This document shows positions 41,401 to 50,364 of a DNA stretch of 64,000 bases, piece by piece. The translations under genes and the position numbers were made by a program. The stretch is from Varanus komodoensis (taxonomy: Eukaryota > Chordata > Lepidosauria > Squamata > Varanidae), in NCBI RefSeq assembly GCF_004798865.1, contig NW_025336598.1, forward strand, positions 23,343,965-23,407,964, in the 5' to 3' direction. Numbering within the stretch: position 1 is the first letter of the stretch; the number at the start of each line of letters is the position of its first letter. Under the pieces are notes generated by a model. That model saw nothing but the letters and a program-made list of their open reading frames with translations. It was not told where the DNA came from and made no database searches.

Positions 41401-42644
41401 TCAGATAGTGCATATCCCCCCCCCCCCCGCCCCCACCATGGTGCCTTCCAGATGTTTCAGGCTGCAATCCCAAATACTGGCCATGACAGCTGGAGCTGGT
41501 GGCAGTTGTAGTCTAAAAGATTTGGATGGTGCCATCACAGAGCAGAAAGATTCACGCAACCTGCTCCTGACAGATGCACACAGATGCAGCAAAGTCCACA
41601 TGTGATCCTGTGACCTTTTCCTGCTTAGTGGTCCTCTTCAAGATTTCTCCAACCCATGCAAATCTTTGCACTTTATTGAAGAATGACAACCTTTTCCACT
41701 CTTGGCCTTACTTCCTTCGAGACACTATTCCCTTTCTCCACTCTTAACACATCAGGCTTTTGAAAACTTAGGTGCCAATTAGCCAGTCCAACATAACCAA
41801 GGAGGGGGAGATTGTTTTACAAAACTCCTGACCCTTTGGAGCAAGAAGTTTAAAACCAAACTTCATACTTTATAATCTTGGTAGACATCTCCAAAAGAAC
41901 AAACCTAGTGAAAGTCCTATCTTGAGATCCTGGAAATTATTTACTAATTAGGTAGGTTGAATGCCATATCTTTTTTTACCCATCCATAGAAGCTTAAAGA
42001 AGTATTATTTGCACCAGCTACTTTTTCAGTAGATGCATCCTCAAAAGGAGTATCTCTTCCCACTTTGAAATCAATGTTTACCTTTGAACCTGCCTGACAC
42101 TCTTGCAGATTAAAAATCTCACCCCTCACCCCAGTATCCAAAACTCATTTTTCCGGATCTCAGGTTCATCATGCATAACACCACAATGTCAACATTCTTC
42201 TGTACAAACTTCAAACGACCCCGATATTTCTGCCAAATGGATCCAATATGCCTGCTTTCCCAGACCTCCCAATTGCTTCCCCTGCAGCCCTATCATAGGC
42301 GTAACTACTCAGAAGTAAGGTCTCTACACTAAACGAGCCTTACTCTCTGATAAGCGTGCACAGGTCTCTGGAAACCGAGGACAGCTTTCAGGAGATCTTA
42401 TTCTGAAGGGTAGGAGCCCTGTTGTTTGCCACATTTGCCATTGCCCTAGTCTAGTTTTCCCACACCGTGGTGGGGGGGGATTAGTGGGACGGGCGAAGGT
42501 TAGGGCCTCTCTTCCCTTCTCCCATCCCACCCCGCCCCGCCCCCTGCCTGCGGAATCCCCGCTTGAAGCCCCCTCCCCAAACAGGTCAGACAGGCCAGAA
42601 GTACTCACCATATTACAAATGGAGGCGATATTTCTGACAGTCAT
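11347..42644 (-). CDS. USP46: USP46, ubiquitin carboxyl-terminal hydrolase 46 (nine coding exons, complete)
   Basis: Deubiquitinase of the USP12/USP46 pair. In the family it is activated by the WD40 proteins WDR48 (UAF1) and WDR20, and it has roles in glutamate-receptor and histone deubiquitination. Coding segments on the minus strand are 42644-42609, 25649-25569, 23078-22865, 21937-21708, 19780-19704, 14611-14528, 14145-13948, 12791-12713 and 11448-11347. They sum to 1101 nt (366 aa plus stop), with all phases agreeing and all introns GT-AG. The catalytic Cys is residue 44 in FGNTCYCNS and the His is residue 313 in NRGHY, with the acidic FDDD at 327-330. Zinc-binding CxxC pairs are Cys182/185 and Cys229/232. 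The KKK run at 91-93, where Lys92 is deleted in a mouse behavioural mutant, is intact. USP46 is preferred over USP12 because of the start [12 protein letters not shown], the [10 protein letters not shown] stretch and the C-terminal YQSRE. Differences from remembered human USP46 are few, for example [12 protein letters not shown]. No damage is seen. Confidence 0.97.
11449..13947 (-). other. USP46: USP46 introns 7 and 8 (around exon 8)
   Basis: Intron 8 is 11449-12712 and intron 7 is 12792-13947. I recognise no other gene and only weak repeat traces. Minus-strand open frames near 13.3-13.5 kb are without homology that I recognise. Confidence 0.7.
12713..12791 (-). CDS. USP46: USP46 coding exon 8 (catalytic histidine and aspartate)
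   Basis: A 79-nt exon that completes Ser307, then reads [20 protein letters not shown] and DDDIVE. It contains the catalytic His313 and the acidic triad position near 330. The acceptor is TGTTTAG. The donor GTCAGT is weaker than the others. Confidence 0.96.
13948..14145 (-). CDS. USP46: USP46 coding exon 7
   Basis: A 198-nt exon reading [20 protein letters not shown] then [19 protein letters not shown] to VAVVVHCG, plus AG of a split Ser. The acceptor is TCCCAG and the donor is [18 protein letters not shown] differs from remembered human USP46 (FNTSSDAVNLDR); the SGD triplet is the state seen in USP12. Confidence 0.97.
14400..14480. repeat. Short palindromic repeat of the AGTAAGTCC family
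   Basis: Contains TTTAGTCATGCTTAG, TCCACTGAAATCAAGATG and GAAGTAAGTCC, a diverged copy of an approximately 80-bp palindromic reptile repeat built around ACTCAGAAGTAAGTCCCA and its complement. Similar traces are at 29.10, 34.22, 36.29, 44.97 and 63.61 kb. Confidence 0.4.
14528..14611 (-). CDS. USP46: USP46 coding exon 6 (second zinc CxxC)
   Basis: An 84-nt exon that completes the split Arg and reads [20 protein letters not shown] then SKQEAQK, holding Cys229 and Cys232 of the zinc-binding finger. It ends in two bases of another split Arg. The acceptor is TTTCCAG and the donor is GTAAGG. Confidence 0.96.
14822..14962. mobile_element. Palindromic hAT-like MITE (best ends)
   Basis: Has end motifs CAGGGGAGGGCAACC on the left and, reversed, CAGAGGTGGGCAGC on the right. 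The interior has CTGATGTTTTGGGG, GGCTGATGGGAGCTGCAGTC and CAAAAACATATGG. Inverted arms flank a centre of GGCTATGCTGGC type. It lies in USP46 intron 5, close to exon 6. Confidence 0.6.
17340..17455 (+). mobile_element. tRNA-derived SINE fragment
   Basis: Contains GATCTGAGTTCCATTCC (B-box region), GGCCATGAAGCTCACTTA and TTGGGCAGGTCACTGACTCT, matching the SINE at 36.46 kb in the same orientation. Confidence 0.55.
19704..19780 (-). CDS. USP46: USP46 coding exon 5
   Basis: A 77-nt exon reading [20 protein letters not shown] then ITHCL, plus two bases (AG) of a split Arg codon. The acceptor is TTTCAG and the donor is GTAAAA. It is flanked by long introns, so it is easily missed without the family sequence. 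Confidence 0.96.
19781..21707 (-). other. USP46: USP46 intron 4
   Basis: A 1.9-kb intron with no other gene. A reversed LINE-tail-like segment (CATTTATATGCCATCC, then an A-rich run) lies at about 21.19-21.35 kb. Confidence 0.65.
21708..21937 (-). CDS. USP46: USP46 coding exon 4
   Basis: A 230-nt exon that completes the split Asp codon, then reads [20 protein letters not shown] to RCLNCET, including the first zinc CxxC pair (Cys182/185). The donor is GTAAGC. The Lys- and Asn-rich insert (about residues 140-163) carries the few differences from human: [17 protein letters not shown] in place of LKNGNMNEPAENNKPEL. Confidence 0.97.
22500..22600. mobile_element. Palindromic hAT-like MITE fragment (first of a pair)
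   Basis: Contains GGGAATGATGGGAATGCACT, CCAATGCATCTGGAGG and GTTGAGAAAGGCTGCT. A second copy of the family lies 140 bp further at 22.73 kb. Both are in USP46 intron 3. Confidence 0.5.
22733..22830. mobile_element. Palindromic hAT-like MITE (second of a pair)
   Basis: Reads CTTCAGATGTTTGAGATCAA, CCAGCATGGCTAATGGTCAG, then GAGTCCAAAACATCTGGAGA: inverted arms of the family around the conserved centre. It ends about 35 bp from the USP46 exon 3 donor side. Confidence 0.6.
22865..23078 (-). CDS. USP46: USP46 coding exon 3 (catalytic cysteine)
   Basis: A 214-nt exon starting [20 protein letters not shown], with the catalytic Cys44, and ending RLRKEN plus the first base of an Asp codon. The acceptor follows a T-rich tract ending TTGCAG and the donor is GTATGG. 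The protein sequence looks unchanged from the mammalian one over this exon. Confidence 0.97.
23079..25568 (-). other. USP46: USP46 intron 2
   Basis: A 2.5-kb intron with no other gene. It has a diverged palindromic-MITE trace near 23.95 kb and the perfect inverted repeat at 24.57 kb; the rest is unassigned AT-rich DNA. Confidence 0.7.
24573..24625. repeat. Perfect 24-bp inverted repeat with 5-nt loop
   Basis: The left arm 24573-24596 (contains GGTTACCTTTCCTAAATGAT) is followed by loop GGAAA, then an exact reverse complement at 24602-24625. It would form a very stable cruciform or hairpin. It is too short for a typical microRNA precursor and belongs to no repeat I recognise. Located in USP46 intron 2. 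Confidence 0.9.
25569..25649 (-). CDS. USP46: USP46 coding exon 2
   Basis: An 81-nt exon of 27 codons, phase 0 at both ends, reading [16 protein letters not shown], then [11 protein letters not shown]. The acceptor is CCCTAG and the donor is GTAAGTAT. The segment leads into the catalytic domain. It has Leu where remembered human USP46 has Ile (PINEHYF), a conservative change. Confidence 0.96.
26045..26440 (+). mobile_element. CR1-clade LINE 3' end (diverged)
   Basis: Shares GAAGACTGTCAATGGCTACC, CCAGTTGCTGAGGAA and TTTGGTCTAATCCAGCAGGG with the copy at 1.43 kb and ends GGCTCCTCTTATGTCCTTC. A 19-bp segment (CTTATGAATACCAG core) is duplicated in tandem at about 26260-26293. Confidence 0.55.
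28020..28130 (+). mobile_element. tRNA-derived SINE, 3' part
   Basis: Contains CCTACCTCACAGGGTTGTTG, CAAGGATAAAATAGG, CTCAGCTCCTTGAGAGAAGT and CATAAATAATCC, the 3' half and tail of the SINE family present at 36.46 kb. Confidence 0.6.
29525..29600. repeat. Short interspersed GGCTGGGGCATG repeat
   Basis: Reads GGCTGGGGCATGTAGAGAGT, then CTGTCTAAGCATGCATAGG and ATTGCACTCTT. The same ordered motifs occur at 33.10, 41.10 and 49.75 kb and, more weakly, at 52.11 kb. The family is unnamed to me; possibly one end of a MITE. Confidence 0.45.
32268..32350 (-). mobile_element. CR1-clade LINE 3' fragment, reverse orientation
   Basis: Contains CACACAGTAGCCAAACAGAG, CCTATGGGCAAGCCACAAGC and AGGACATGGGAAC, the reverse of the CR1-type 3' region at 1.43 kb. 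Confidence 0.5.
32525..32750 (-). mobile_element. tRNA-derived SINE, reverse orientation, near complete
   Basis: Reversed tail TTATATCTCACC, then CAGCCCTGTGAGGTGGGTCA, AGTCACCCAGTGAGTTCATG, and reversed B box GGACTGGAACCCGGGTCTC. It is one of the better-kept copies in the window. Confidence 0.7.
34588..36180 (-). mobile_element. DIRS-type tyrosine-recombinase retrotransposon fossil (partial)
   Basis: Minus-strand protein fragments between about 35390 and 36180 resemble the tyrosine recombinase region of DIRS elements, for example [20 protein letters not shown] and [20 protein letters not shown]. The terminal portion at 34.59-34.98 kb holds inverted and direct copies of a segment of about 60 bp (34604-34668 inverted against 34875-34940, with a further related copy at about 34938-34978), as expected of the split and inverted terminal repeats of this family. 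Only the recombinase end and terminal repeats seem to remain. It is broken and looks old. It lies in USP46 intron 1, transcriptionally parallel to USP46. Confidence 0.65.
36460..36665 (+). mobile_element. tRNA-derived SINE
   Basis: Starts GAGCTAGTGTGGTGTAGTTG and carries CCCATGAAGCTCACTAGGTA, GGCTGGTCACTCACTCTCAG, CCTACCTCACAGGGCTATTG and a tail GGTAGGCTATAAATGAAATA. This is the forward consensus-like order for the family in this window. Confidence 0.7.
38095..38200. mobile_element. Palindromic hAT-like MITE (diverged)
   Basis: Contains CTCCAGAAGTTTTGGGTCAC, AGTTCCCATCATTCCCAACC and AGTATAGCTAATGGCAGTGG, following the order of the palindromic family. A further repeat end (CCAGGGGCTCAAAGCC) lies just downstream. 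Confidence 0.45.
40228..40370 (-). mobile_element. CR1-clade LINE 3' end, reverse orientation
   Basis: Reads AAGAGGCCTGCTGGATCAGA, CCAAAGGTCCATCTA and AACAACCAGCTGTCCCTGCG, the reverse of the family terminus at 1.43 and 26.05 kb. Confidence 0.6.
40723..40740. repeat. (GT)n microsatellite
   Basis: Nine GT units in USP46 intron 1. Confidence 0.9.
41435..41540. mobile_element. Palindromic hAT-like MITE
   Basis: CATGGTGCCTTCCAGATGTT at the left and AGATTTGGATGGTGCCATCA at the right are inverted arms. The centre holds GGCCATGACAGCTGGAGCTG. A 13-bp C run lies directly before it. In USP46 intron 1. Confidence 0.6.
42609..42644 (-). CDS. USP46: USP46 coding exon 1
   Basis: Encodes [12 protein letters not shown] and ends exactly after a codon (phase 0) at a strong donor, GTGAGTAC. 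The start is chosen because this N-terminus is that of known USP46. It lies inside a CpG island. Reading past the donor stays open for about 90 codons only because the intron start is GC-rich. Confidence 0.95.
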
Positions 42645-42666
42645 GAGTCTAAAGGTTGCAGTGATC

Positions 42667-42685
42667 CCACACCGCCATCTTTATA
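42667..42685 (-). promoter_or_regulatory. YY1-like motif with TATA-like overlap upstream of the USP46 ATG
   Basis: The minus strand has AAGATGGCGG, the YY1 consensus often found just downstream of CpG-island start sites, adjoining TTATAAAG. The motif lies only about 23-40 nt before the start codon. If the TATA-like string were used, the 5' UTR would be very short, so a start site just upstream with a YY1 site inside the 5' UTR is more likely. Motif match only. Confidence 0.4.
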
Positions 42686-44042
42686 AGGTGAAAACCGAAA
42701 TAGGCATGGTTGAAGGACCGGGAAGAGGCCAGGACTAGGGGGCGGGGGAGGCTAACACGCGGGGAGCGGGAGAGAGAGCAGCGAAAGCTCTGCAGGGGCT
42801 CTTGGGATCGTGAAGAGGGAGCTGCGGCGAGAGAGTTGGAGGAGGAGGAGGAGGAGAGGAAGGAGGGAGGGAGGGAGACAGATCAGCTTCTCATTTCTCT
42901 TGGCTTTGCAGGATCCGAGAGGCGGAGAGACACAACGAGGGCATCCACTCCCTCCCAGCTCTGCCGCCTACTCTGCCCGGGAGCCGGGGCGGCGGGGGGG
43001 CGGCGGCGGCCGACGATCCTATCAGCAGCCCAGCCGCGGGAGCATTTCTGGGCTACGTTTATTTGTTTCGCACACGCAGACACGGCGAGGGAAAGACCTG
43101 GGATTTTCACCAGCCGGGTCAGAGCAGCTCTCAGTCCCCCCCTTTTCCTTCCTCTTCCTCCTGCTCCTGCTGCTGCGGCTGCTTCCCCCGCGGCGGGTGC
43201 AGTTGCTCCTCTCCCCTTCTCTCCATTGCAGTGCGGCGCCCGGTGATCAACTTTGACAGCGACGGGGAAAAGGAAGGTCAATCCCGATTAGTGACATCGC
43301 CGCCAGCCAACCGCCGGCTCCCATCTCGGGAGGGATGCCCAGCCGCCAATGCCGAGGCGAGAAAGACGGAAGGCGGTCCGAGCCGCTAGGCCAGCCTTAG
43401 GGGTCAAGTGGCGCCGGAGACGGGAACGGAGGCGCTTGGCGTCGCTTGCCTTCGGCAGGCAGGGAAGGCAACTTCCCTGTTGCCTTTGCGCACTCTAGGA
43501 CAGAAGGGTGGCATCGGAACAGCGGGACATGGGACGCAACGCGTCAAGGCAATGCCTCCGCTTCACATTTCCCCGGCTCGCAGAAGTGCAACGCGTTCAC
43601 ACATGCATGCATCCTGCGATTCCTTGATGCGTGCAAGCGTGAAAGTGATGCAGATTTGATTTCCGGAGAAAAGATTTCTCAATCAGAGCCAAAACCTCCA
43701 AGATCCTTTCTAGCTGAGGGGTTAACCGTAGAATCAGCCCACACACTGCTGCCAACCAGCAGTACAGTAATCAAGTTGTGGGCAAGGGCCATGCATATAT
43801 GGCAGCCATTTACTTGCTAATGGAAAAGCATCTCCTCTGACATGAATGCCAAGCAGCACTGCTGAAATGGAGCCAGGTTGCCAAGCCACCTTGCTAGCAT
43901 GAATAAAGATAATGGGAGTCTTCAGAAGCACAGGGCATCTCCTTCTCTATAGGATGATTATAGACACACCCCTGCTAATCCATATCAGACATTAGGAAAA
44001 AAGGAACATGATGCTTCTCGACAGACCAGAGACCTGCTATCA

Positions 44043-44069
44043 TCTGTCTGTCTGTCTGTCTGTCTGTCT
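44043..44069. repeat. (TCTG)n microsatellite
   Basis: About seven perfect TCTG copies upstream of the USP46 CpG island. Confidence 0.95.
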
Positions 44070-44574
44070 AGAAACAGGCACAAAATCCACCCACCCCATT
44101 GCCCCAGTCTACTGCAACAGGCCTGGTATCAGCTTCTAGGCCATAATGGGGAATCAAAATGGCCACCACAGACTCAGCAGGCTGTCATGGAGGAAGCCCA
44201 GTTCAGGCACCAGGGCTGGTGGGCCCTGTTATCTAACTCAGGACATTGTAGGAAATTACCATGATGGCTCCTCACTGCCTCCAGAGTGCCTAGGTGGCCA
44301 AGTAATTCCAGAGGAGCCCACTGACATTGGAGGGAGTCTAGCGGAAAGCATTTGCCCAGGGCCCTTTCAGGTTTGAGTCCGATCCTGCACTGCACAGGGA
44401 TGGGATATCATGGTTTGCTTCACCCAGGGAAGGAAACCGCTCAATATGCCATATGTCTGTCAATGAAGGCTGATCACTGCCAGTGTGTGATGTGATGGCT
44501 GAACTGCATCTGTGCTTGAGGTGGTATTGTGAGAGCTGAAGAGTTTGTTCAGTCTAGGAGGGTTGATTTGTCAA

Positions 44575-44935
44575 TTTCAGCTTGCTGAGGTAAATGAAGC
44601 TACAAGAGAAAAGGTCTTCTCAGTTGTGGCACCTTTCTTGCAGAATGCTTTGCAGAAAGTGTCTCGTTATCTTTTTGGGTCTAGCCAAAGATCTTTGTTT
44701 TCTCTCTGGCATGTTAAATACCTAGTTCTAAATTTTGATGGCTGCTCCTATATATCTTTATTCTTCTACATGTTGTATTATATTCTTTTCAATACACACT
44801 TTCATTGTATTTTTCATTTTAAATGTTTGTACTGCAATTTAGTTTTTTTAAAGTATAAGCTACTCAGAGAATTGTTATTTTGCAGATATAAATATATTTA
44901 TTTAAAATTCAATACATTGATCACTTGCTGTTGTA
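44575..44935 (+). mobile_element. L2-type LINE 3' end (old)
   Basis: The frame reads REKVFSVVAPFLQNALQK, a decayed form of the AFSAVAPRLWNALP signature at 3.53 kb. An AT-rich 3' UTR follows, with ATAAGCTACTCAGAGAATTG and TATAAATATATTTA, parallel to the other L2-type tails. Confidence 0.65.
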
Positions 44936-45039
44936 ATAATTAGGGAGTAGTAAAAATCTCTGTGTGATTCTTTTGCATGTTTACTCAGAAGCAAGACTTA
45001 GCAAATCCAAGTAAGTGTACAGAGGACTGAACTCTTCCA

Positions 45040-48000
45040 GTACAAGTCTAGAATGTTTATCTGTAAGCAAGTTTCATTAAACTTACTGGAACATACATGC
45101 TTTCCAGTGAATGAGCACAAGATTGCAGCTGAGCAGGCTGAACTGTACTACTGCGTCACTGGTAAATGGTGCACTAAAGTCTTTCCTCTCATTGCACTTT
45201 CATGCCATGACTGGTTACTGGATTTATTAAAATTCTTTAGGAGGGATGGTACCTTGGGCTTTCTATTTGATTTAAACAGGATGGTTTTGTGTTTTCACAT
45301 GTATCACTATGCTGTTGGTATACACTGGTATAATATTCAGATTATATGATGGTGGTGATGATGCTGATGCTGATTTTCTTGCACTATGCTTCCAATGTCA
45401 CCCATGTGTCCCTCTTTCACAGGAGGTAGCCTGCCAGTATAGGTAATACTAGTGCAATGGCACATCTGTGCTGCTGTAAATTCACAACACTGGGTGTTAC
45501 CAGTTCAGGACAGTTTTGGTAGTAATCCTATCCTGCTCAGCAGGTATAACTGAAGGACATAGTTCACTTGCACAGACAAATTAAAAGGATGAAAAGAGAA
45601 AGGATAGGCTGTCATCAGCTAGCAATGGCCTTCTATACAAGAAAACAGGCTGGCTTCTTTGAAAAATAATGCATGAACACCAGAACAGACAGTATTTGTC
45701 TGCTTTAGGAAGCATTTGGGTTACTTGCTTCGTATTTGCATTATGCACTCTTTTCCATATACATATATTTGATTTTTATGTTGTATTCAATACACATGTA
45801 CTTCAATTTTTAAAAAAGATGTAATGAAAAAGGAGAGGCCATTCAGAAACCAGTAGAACAACATTTGATGCATCCTGAGAATTCTGTTACTGACTCTAAC
45901 ATAGCTTGTTTTGAACAAAGAAAATTCAAATGGAGGCTCTAGTGTAGAACTGCTGAATTATACCTTAGGACAGTCTGTTCTGACACCCATGGCCAGAATG
46001 GAGTTTATAATTACATTTTCAGTATTGATTACATTGGACCACCCCCAGCTGACCAATGCCAGAAATATGGGTTATCATCAACAACTGAGAATCACTACTT
46101 ATTGTTTATTTTATGTGCATATAAAATAATTTTCAGAGTCTGTCCTTTCTGTATTTAATCCCTCTCATTCTCTGCCATTTAATATTCTTCCAGTCTTTCC
46201 TCATTATTGTTCAGATAGTTCTCATCATAAGTGCTGGGAATTGTACCCTGAAATTGGGGAATGGGGAATAGCTCTTCCCTATATGTGGGTAAGGCGGTGC
46301 TTCAGAGCAGTGTTTACTGAAGTGGATGTCTTCCTCCATCTGCCATGAAGGACTGACTGTATGTGCACAGAAAGTCTGATTTACCAGCATGGTTCCCTCT
46401 ATTGCCAAGCAATGTCTGTGTAAACAGAGTTGCTGCTTTTAAAATAACAAAATGGGTTCTGACCCACAAAAGCTTAGGACACAGTACATTTGTTAGCATT
46501 TTTAGGTGTCACAAGACTCTTTGTTGATTTAGCCTCAGCAGACTAATTCAGGAAAAACAAGGATAAAAGCAACTGGGTTGGCAGAGAGAACCATATAGAC
46601 ATATTTTCTTTTTAAACAGTTGTTTAAGAAATGCTGGGAAAGCAAGAAATGCCAGTTTTCAAAAGAGTGTTGGGTGGATAAGAGCAGTGAACAATTGTTC
46701 CCATTGTATCCCTTCATAACAAACAAACAGCCCCGTGTTTCCTTTCTTTGGTAAGACAAAAAGACTATTTATAACACAACTGTTCTTATATAATTTCATT
46801 GAAAGGTCAAAAGAAACTCACTGTATTTCCTTTTAGTAGCCTGCTGATCATCTGCTCAGACATTACCAGACAAAAGGTTACCAGAAAAGTTCCACTTTGT
46901 TGTGAGGGTGAGCAAAATGGCAAATGGCCCAGTCATGACTTAGCCTAGCTCACAGTTGTCTCGAATCATGTTACATCTCGCGCTAGAAAATATTGCCAAC
47001 AGCCTGCCTCTCCCTGTTTGCTCTCTGCAATGCCAGATGAACCACAGTGGGGCCCCACAGATCAGGGGCACAGGGGATCTAATTGGCCAAGGACAGGGAG
47101 AATGCAACCTGGCAGATCCGAAGTAGTGAAGGGCACACGGGAGTGTTTGCAAGCCTGAACTCTAAAAACCTCCCTCTCCTAGAAATTAAGCACTGATCTC
47201 AACCTTTGAAACAGCATAGGGGGCTTTTTAGCAGATGTTTTCATTTATTACTTTTGATACTACTCTGTACAGGACAGACTGACGGCCAATCTGTATGGTG
47301 GGCAGAGGTCAGGTCAGCAGAGATGGAGCCAAAGGGTCACACATGGCAAAGCAGTCTTCGAATCCACACCGTAGCAGGCCATACCCCAGAAGCGGAAAAC
47401 TGAGACACAAAGCATGTGAAGTGGAATGGAGAAATCACACAACCACACAAGAGCACATCTTCGGTCCCATGTTCTCCTGTTTCATCAACAACTCCCATTC
47501 CACAGAGAATCAAGTATAATAATTACTAGAATAATTACAATGAGAATGAGAATAATTAAAATAAGACATGCTATTCTCAGAGCCACACTGAAAAGCAGCC
47601 TCCAGAACAGAGGATCACGGTTTGGTAACCACCAAAAACCTTTCACTTTTGTATATCCATCATAAAGAATTCATCAGAAGTAGCACAGTACACAGTTCTT
47701 AAGACCTAAGGATTTAAGACTGCTAAGGAGAAAGTATGGCCTCCCTTTGTATATAATTTTTATATTGATGTGTATGTTCCTTAGGAAGCTTTTTTTGAGG
47801 GGGGGTGGACTTTCCCTCTAAAGAGGGGTGCCTGGCAGGCTCTGGAAGCATTCCGTTACAGCCAAAGGGCCTTGGAGTCATGCTATACTTCTTATAACCA
47901 AGGAAGGTTCACAGTGACTTTCCTGGTCATAAACAGACTGTAAAAGGATTGAAACTAGGTATTTATTTTTACAGTGAGAAGAAAAGGAAAGTGCTGGGGA

Positions 48001-49880
48001 GAGGAGTTGTCTAGAAACCTGCAGCCTCAAAAAACCTGTCCAAGTTCATCAAGGAGAGAAAACGTATAAAATAGGTTAACATTTTATGCTGATAGCAAGT
48101 AATGGGCTCTCAATTGTATTTAAAGAAGATTTTATAGTCAGACCAGTTCTTCAAAAATGCCCCATGGAGTGAGATTATCTTATAATATAGCCATCCTCTC
48201 TGCACCTTACTCCTTAATTATGTTTCATTCAAATGAGCACTTTTGCAGAGAACTTCAGAATGAGACTCCCTTTGTATTCAGAGAACAGCTCTTCCTGTCT
48301 ACATCTTTGTCTTTCTTACACGTGTGAAAAGGGAGTGGGTTGTCATTCCTCCCCTTCATGGCCAGATTCTCTGGTGGGTTTTTTTTCCAGAGGGAGGGGC
48401 TTTTGTGTCCCTAGGGTGCCCTCACTTTTGCACTTGTTCCTGAGATACTACCATCCCTTGAACATGCAACAGTGTAAAAATTGTAAAGCTCCATTTTTCA
48501 AGTGGGATATAGAAAGAGGTTGTGTGTTTGTGTGTGCGTGTGTGTTTTGGCAGGCTGTATATTCCTGTATAGTTTCCTGCCTCCCTGCACCCAAATTTTA
48601 TCCTCTCCTCCTGCACCTCTGCCTACCATCAAGTTCCCTCTGGGGCAGGAGGGTGGCATTGATGTGGATGACTCCAGATACCTACTCCAGTTTCAGCTAC
48701 ACTCTCCCAGTCCCCAGGTCTGTTTGCCACTGGGGGAAGATGTTGATTATGAACTTCAATGTATTTAGAATGTGTTGGTCTTGTTGATGTTACTTGCAAG
48801 CTACCATGGCAGAGTTTGGATCTTGCAAAGCACCCTATAAATAGTTGTAAAAATAATAAATAAGCTCCCTCCATATATTCCCAGAAGGCAAAGAAGCATG
48901 AACAATGCAGCACCCCCTGACTGCACCATGCCCTAGGCTTCTACATATCTGGTGCAATGTCTAAAATGGGTGCATGAAGCCATAGACTGGAATGCGGAAC
49001 CACTCACAGTCTGAGGGCTTCATCCCATTCCACTCGGGGACCACATCCGGTGGTGGTCAGGGCTGAAGGCAAAAGGGGCGGGCACGGGACTATTGGCTGT
49101 TGATACAACCCAACCTCTATCGCCCCCTAGTGCCTAGAAGCATGCAGACCTCTTCTAATTATCCAACATTCTTTACCTTGAATATTTGTATGTGGTTACT
49201 TAGAAGTGTTAATTGCAGGGCAGATGCATCGTGGAAATCAAATAGCTGGTTGCTGTGACAGCAAGTGGGCTGGAAACAGAACATGAGCTATTTTCAGAAC
49301 AATGTGGTAAAACCTATATTTATACAGTTACTAATAAATTCATGCATTAGCAGAGCCAGAGTTTCAAAAATCTGAACTGCAATTTTGTTTGTGAATTGTG
49401 TTATTGATATTTCACAGTAAATTCACTCCAGTTCAAAGTACTTCACATGCATTATTATAATAATGCATACAATGGAATTGTGACCTACCAAGCCAAACAC
49501 AGCCTATTAGCCATGCCAGGTCATTGCCAACTCACCTCTTTGTGCAGTCCCAAATGGACAGCAAATTACCAATTTAATTAAATGGGCTATGGGTTGTTTT
49601 CAGCATCATGGTCGCAAGATATGGAGGCCTGCTGCACACCAAGGGAGAACAGCAGTGTGCTGTCACTATATTACAGTGGGGTGTGAATGGGCACATAATG
49701 TTGAAACATATGGCTTGCCTAGGGCCTTGGTTGGCACTGACATTACATACTGGTTGGGAATTGCTAGGAGCTGTAGGCCACTTTTCTGTCTAAACATACA
49801 CAGGAGAGTGCCCTTGCTTCTTAACTTACAAAAATAACAATAAATTTCTGGTCCTTTGTTCCCCCAAGGAGTTTAGTGTG
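45040..49880. other. Intergenic DNA between USP46 and the lncRNA promoter
   Basis: No gene is recognised. It contains a (GT)n stretch at 48.52-48.55 kb and an AT-rich LINE-type tail at about 48.82-48.87 kb (CACCCTATAAATAG then AATAATAAATAAG). The long plus-strand frame at 48.23-48.79 kb runs through simple sequence and has no family resemblance. Confidence 0.6.
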
Positions 49881-50060
49881 GTATCAATGTAGTTATCCCA
49901 TTTTAGTCTCACATGAGCACTGTAAAGCAGGTTTAGCTGAGAGAGGGAGTGCCTGGCTAAACTTCATTCACTAAAGTTCATGGCTGAGTGGGGCTTTGAA
50001 TGTTGGTATTCCCAGTTCCACACTACCCACACGTCATACACTACTTCACAATGGCTCTTC
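49880..50060 (-). mobile_element. tRNA-derived SINE, reverse orientation (diverged)
   Basis: Contains TAAAGTTCATGGCTGAGTGG, GGCTTTGAATGTTGG and TTCCCAGTTCCACACTACC, following the reversed SINE order of the 32.5-kb copy. Confidence 0.55.
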
Positions 50061-50364
50061 TTGGGTTTGGGTGTGTACAGTTCCAAGAAAGAGACAGGGA
50101 ACCATTCTCTACTGACTTAGACAGGTCTGGAGGCATCTGATGTGGTTCCTGAAATAGCAGATATTGGCCTGACCAGTATATTTCTGGAAAACTATCCGAA
50201 AATCTCATGAATAAGCCTCACTGAAGAAGTATATAGCCTGCCTTATCTGGTGGGCACAAGGTGGGTTGTAACCACATCACTGAAATAAAGTTTGTTTCCA
50301 TTCCACAAAGCTTTACACTCTAATCATTATATGTGTATGTATTTGCAAATTAAAAATGTTATTC

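Larger units (their letters stand above)
25650..42608 (-). other. USP46: USP46 intron 1 (17 kb)
   Basis: No coding exon of another gene was recognised. It contains CR1-type, SINE, MITE and DIRS remnants listed separately. Relatively repeat-free stretches are 26.6-27.6, 30.0-31.9 and 38.4-39.2 kb. The 33.22-33.33-kb segment is a reversed LINE-tail-like A/T-rich piece. Confidence 0.7.
42480..43480 (-). promoter_or_regulatory. USP46: USP46 promoter CpG island
   Basis: A GC- and CpG-rich kilobase covers exon 1 and its upstream side, with GC-box-like CCCCGCCCC at about 42532-42542 and CGG-rich runs near 42985-43010. The rest of the locus is AT-rich. Just upstream of the ATG, the minus strand reads CCTTATAAAGATGGCGGTG (42685-42667), a YY1-type AAGATGGCGG motif overlapped by a TATA-like string. 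The transcription start is not resolved. Long open frames on either strand here are GC-driven and show no protein family. Confidence 0.8.

Noticed and set aside
42710-43389. Long overlapping open frames on both strands at the CpG island
   Set aside because: Stop codons are rare in GC-rich DNA; the frames are Arg-, Ala- and Gly-rich low-complexity and overlap each other on both strands.
48233-48787. 184-codon plus-strand frame
   Set aside because: Cys- and Ser-rich, runs through a GT microsatellite, resembles no family and has no splice or promoter context.
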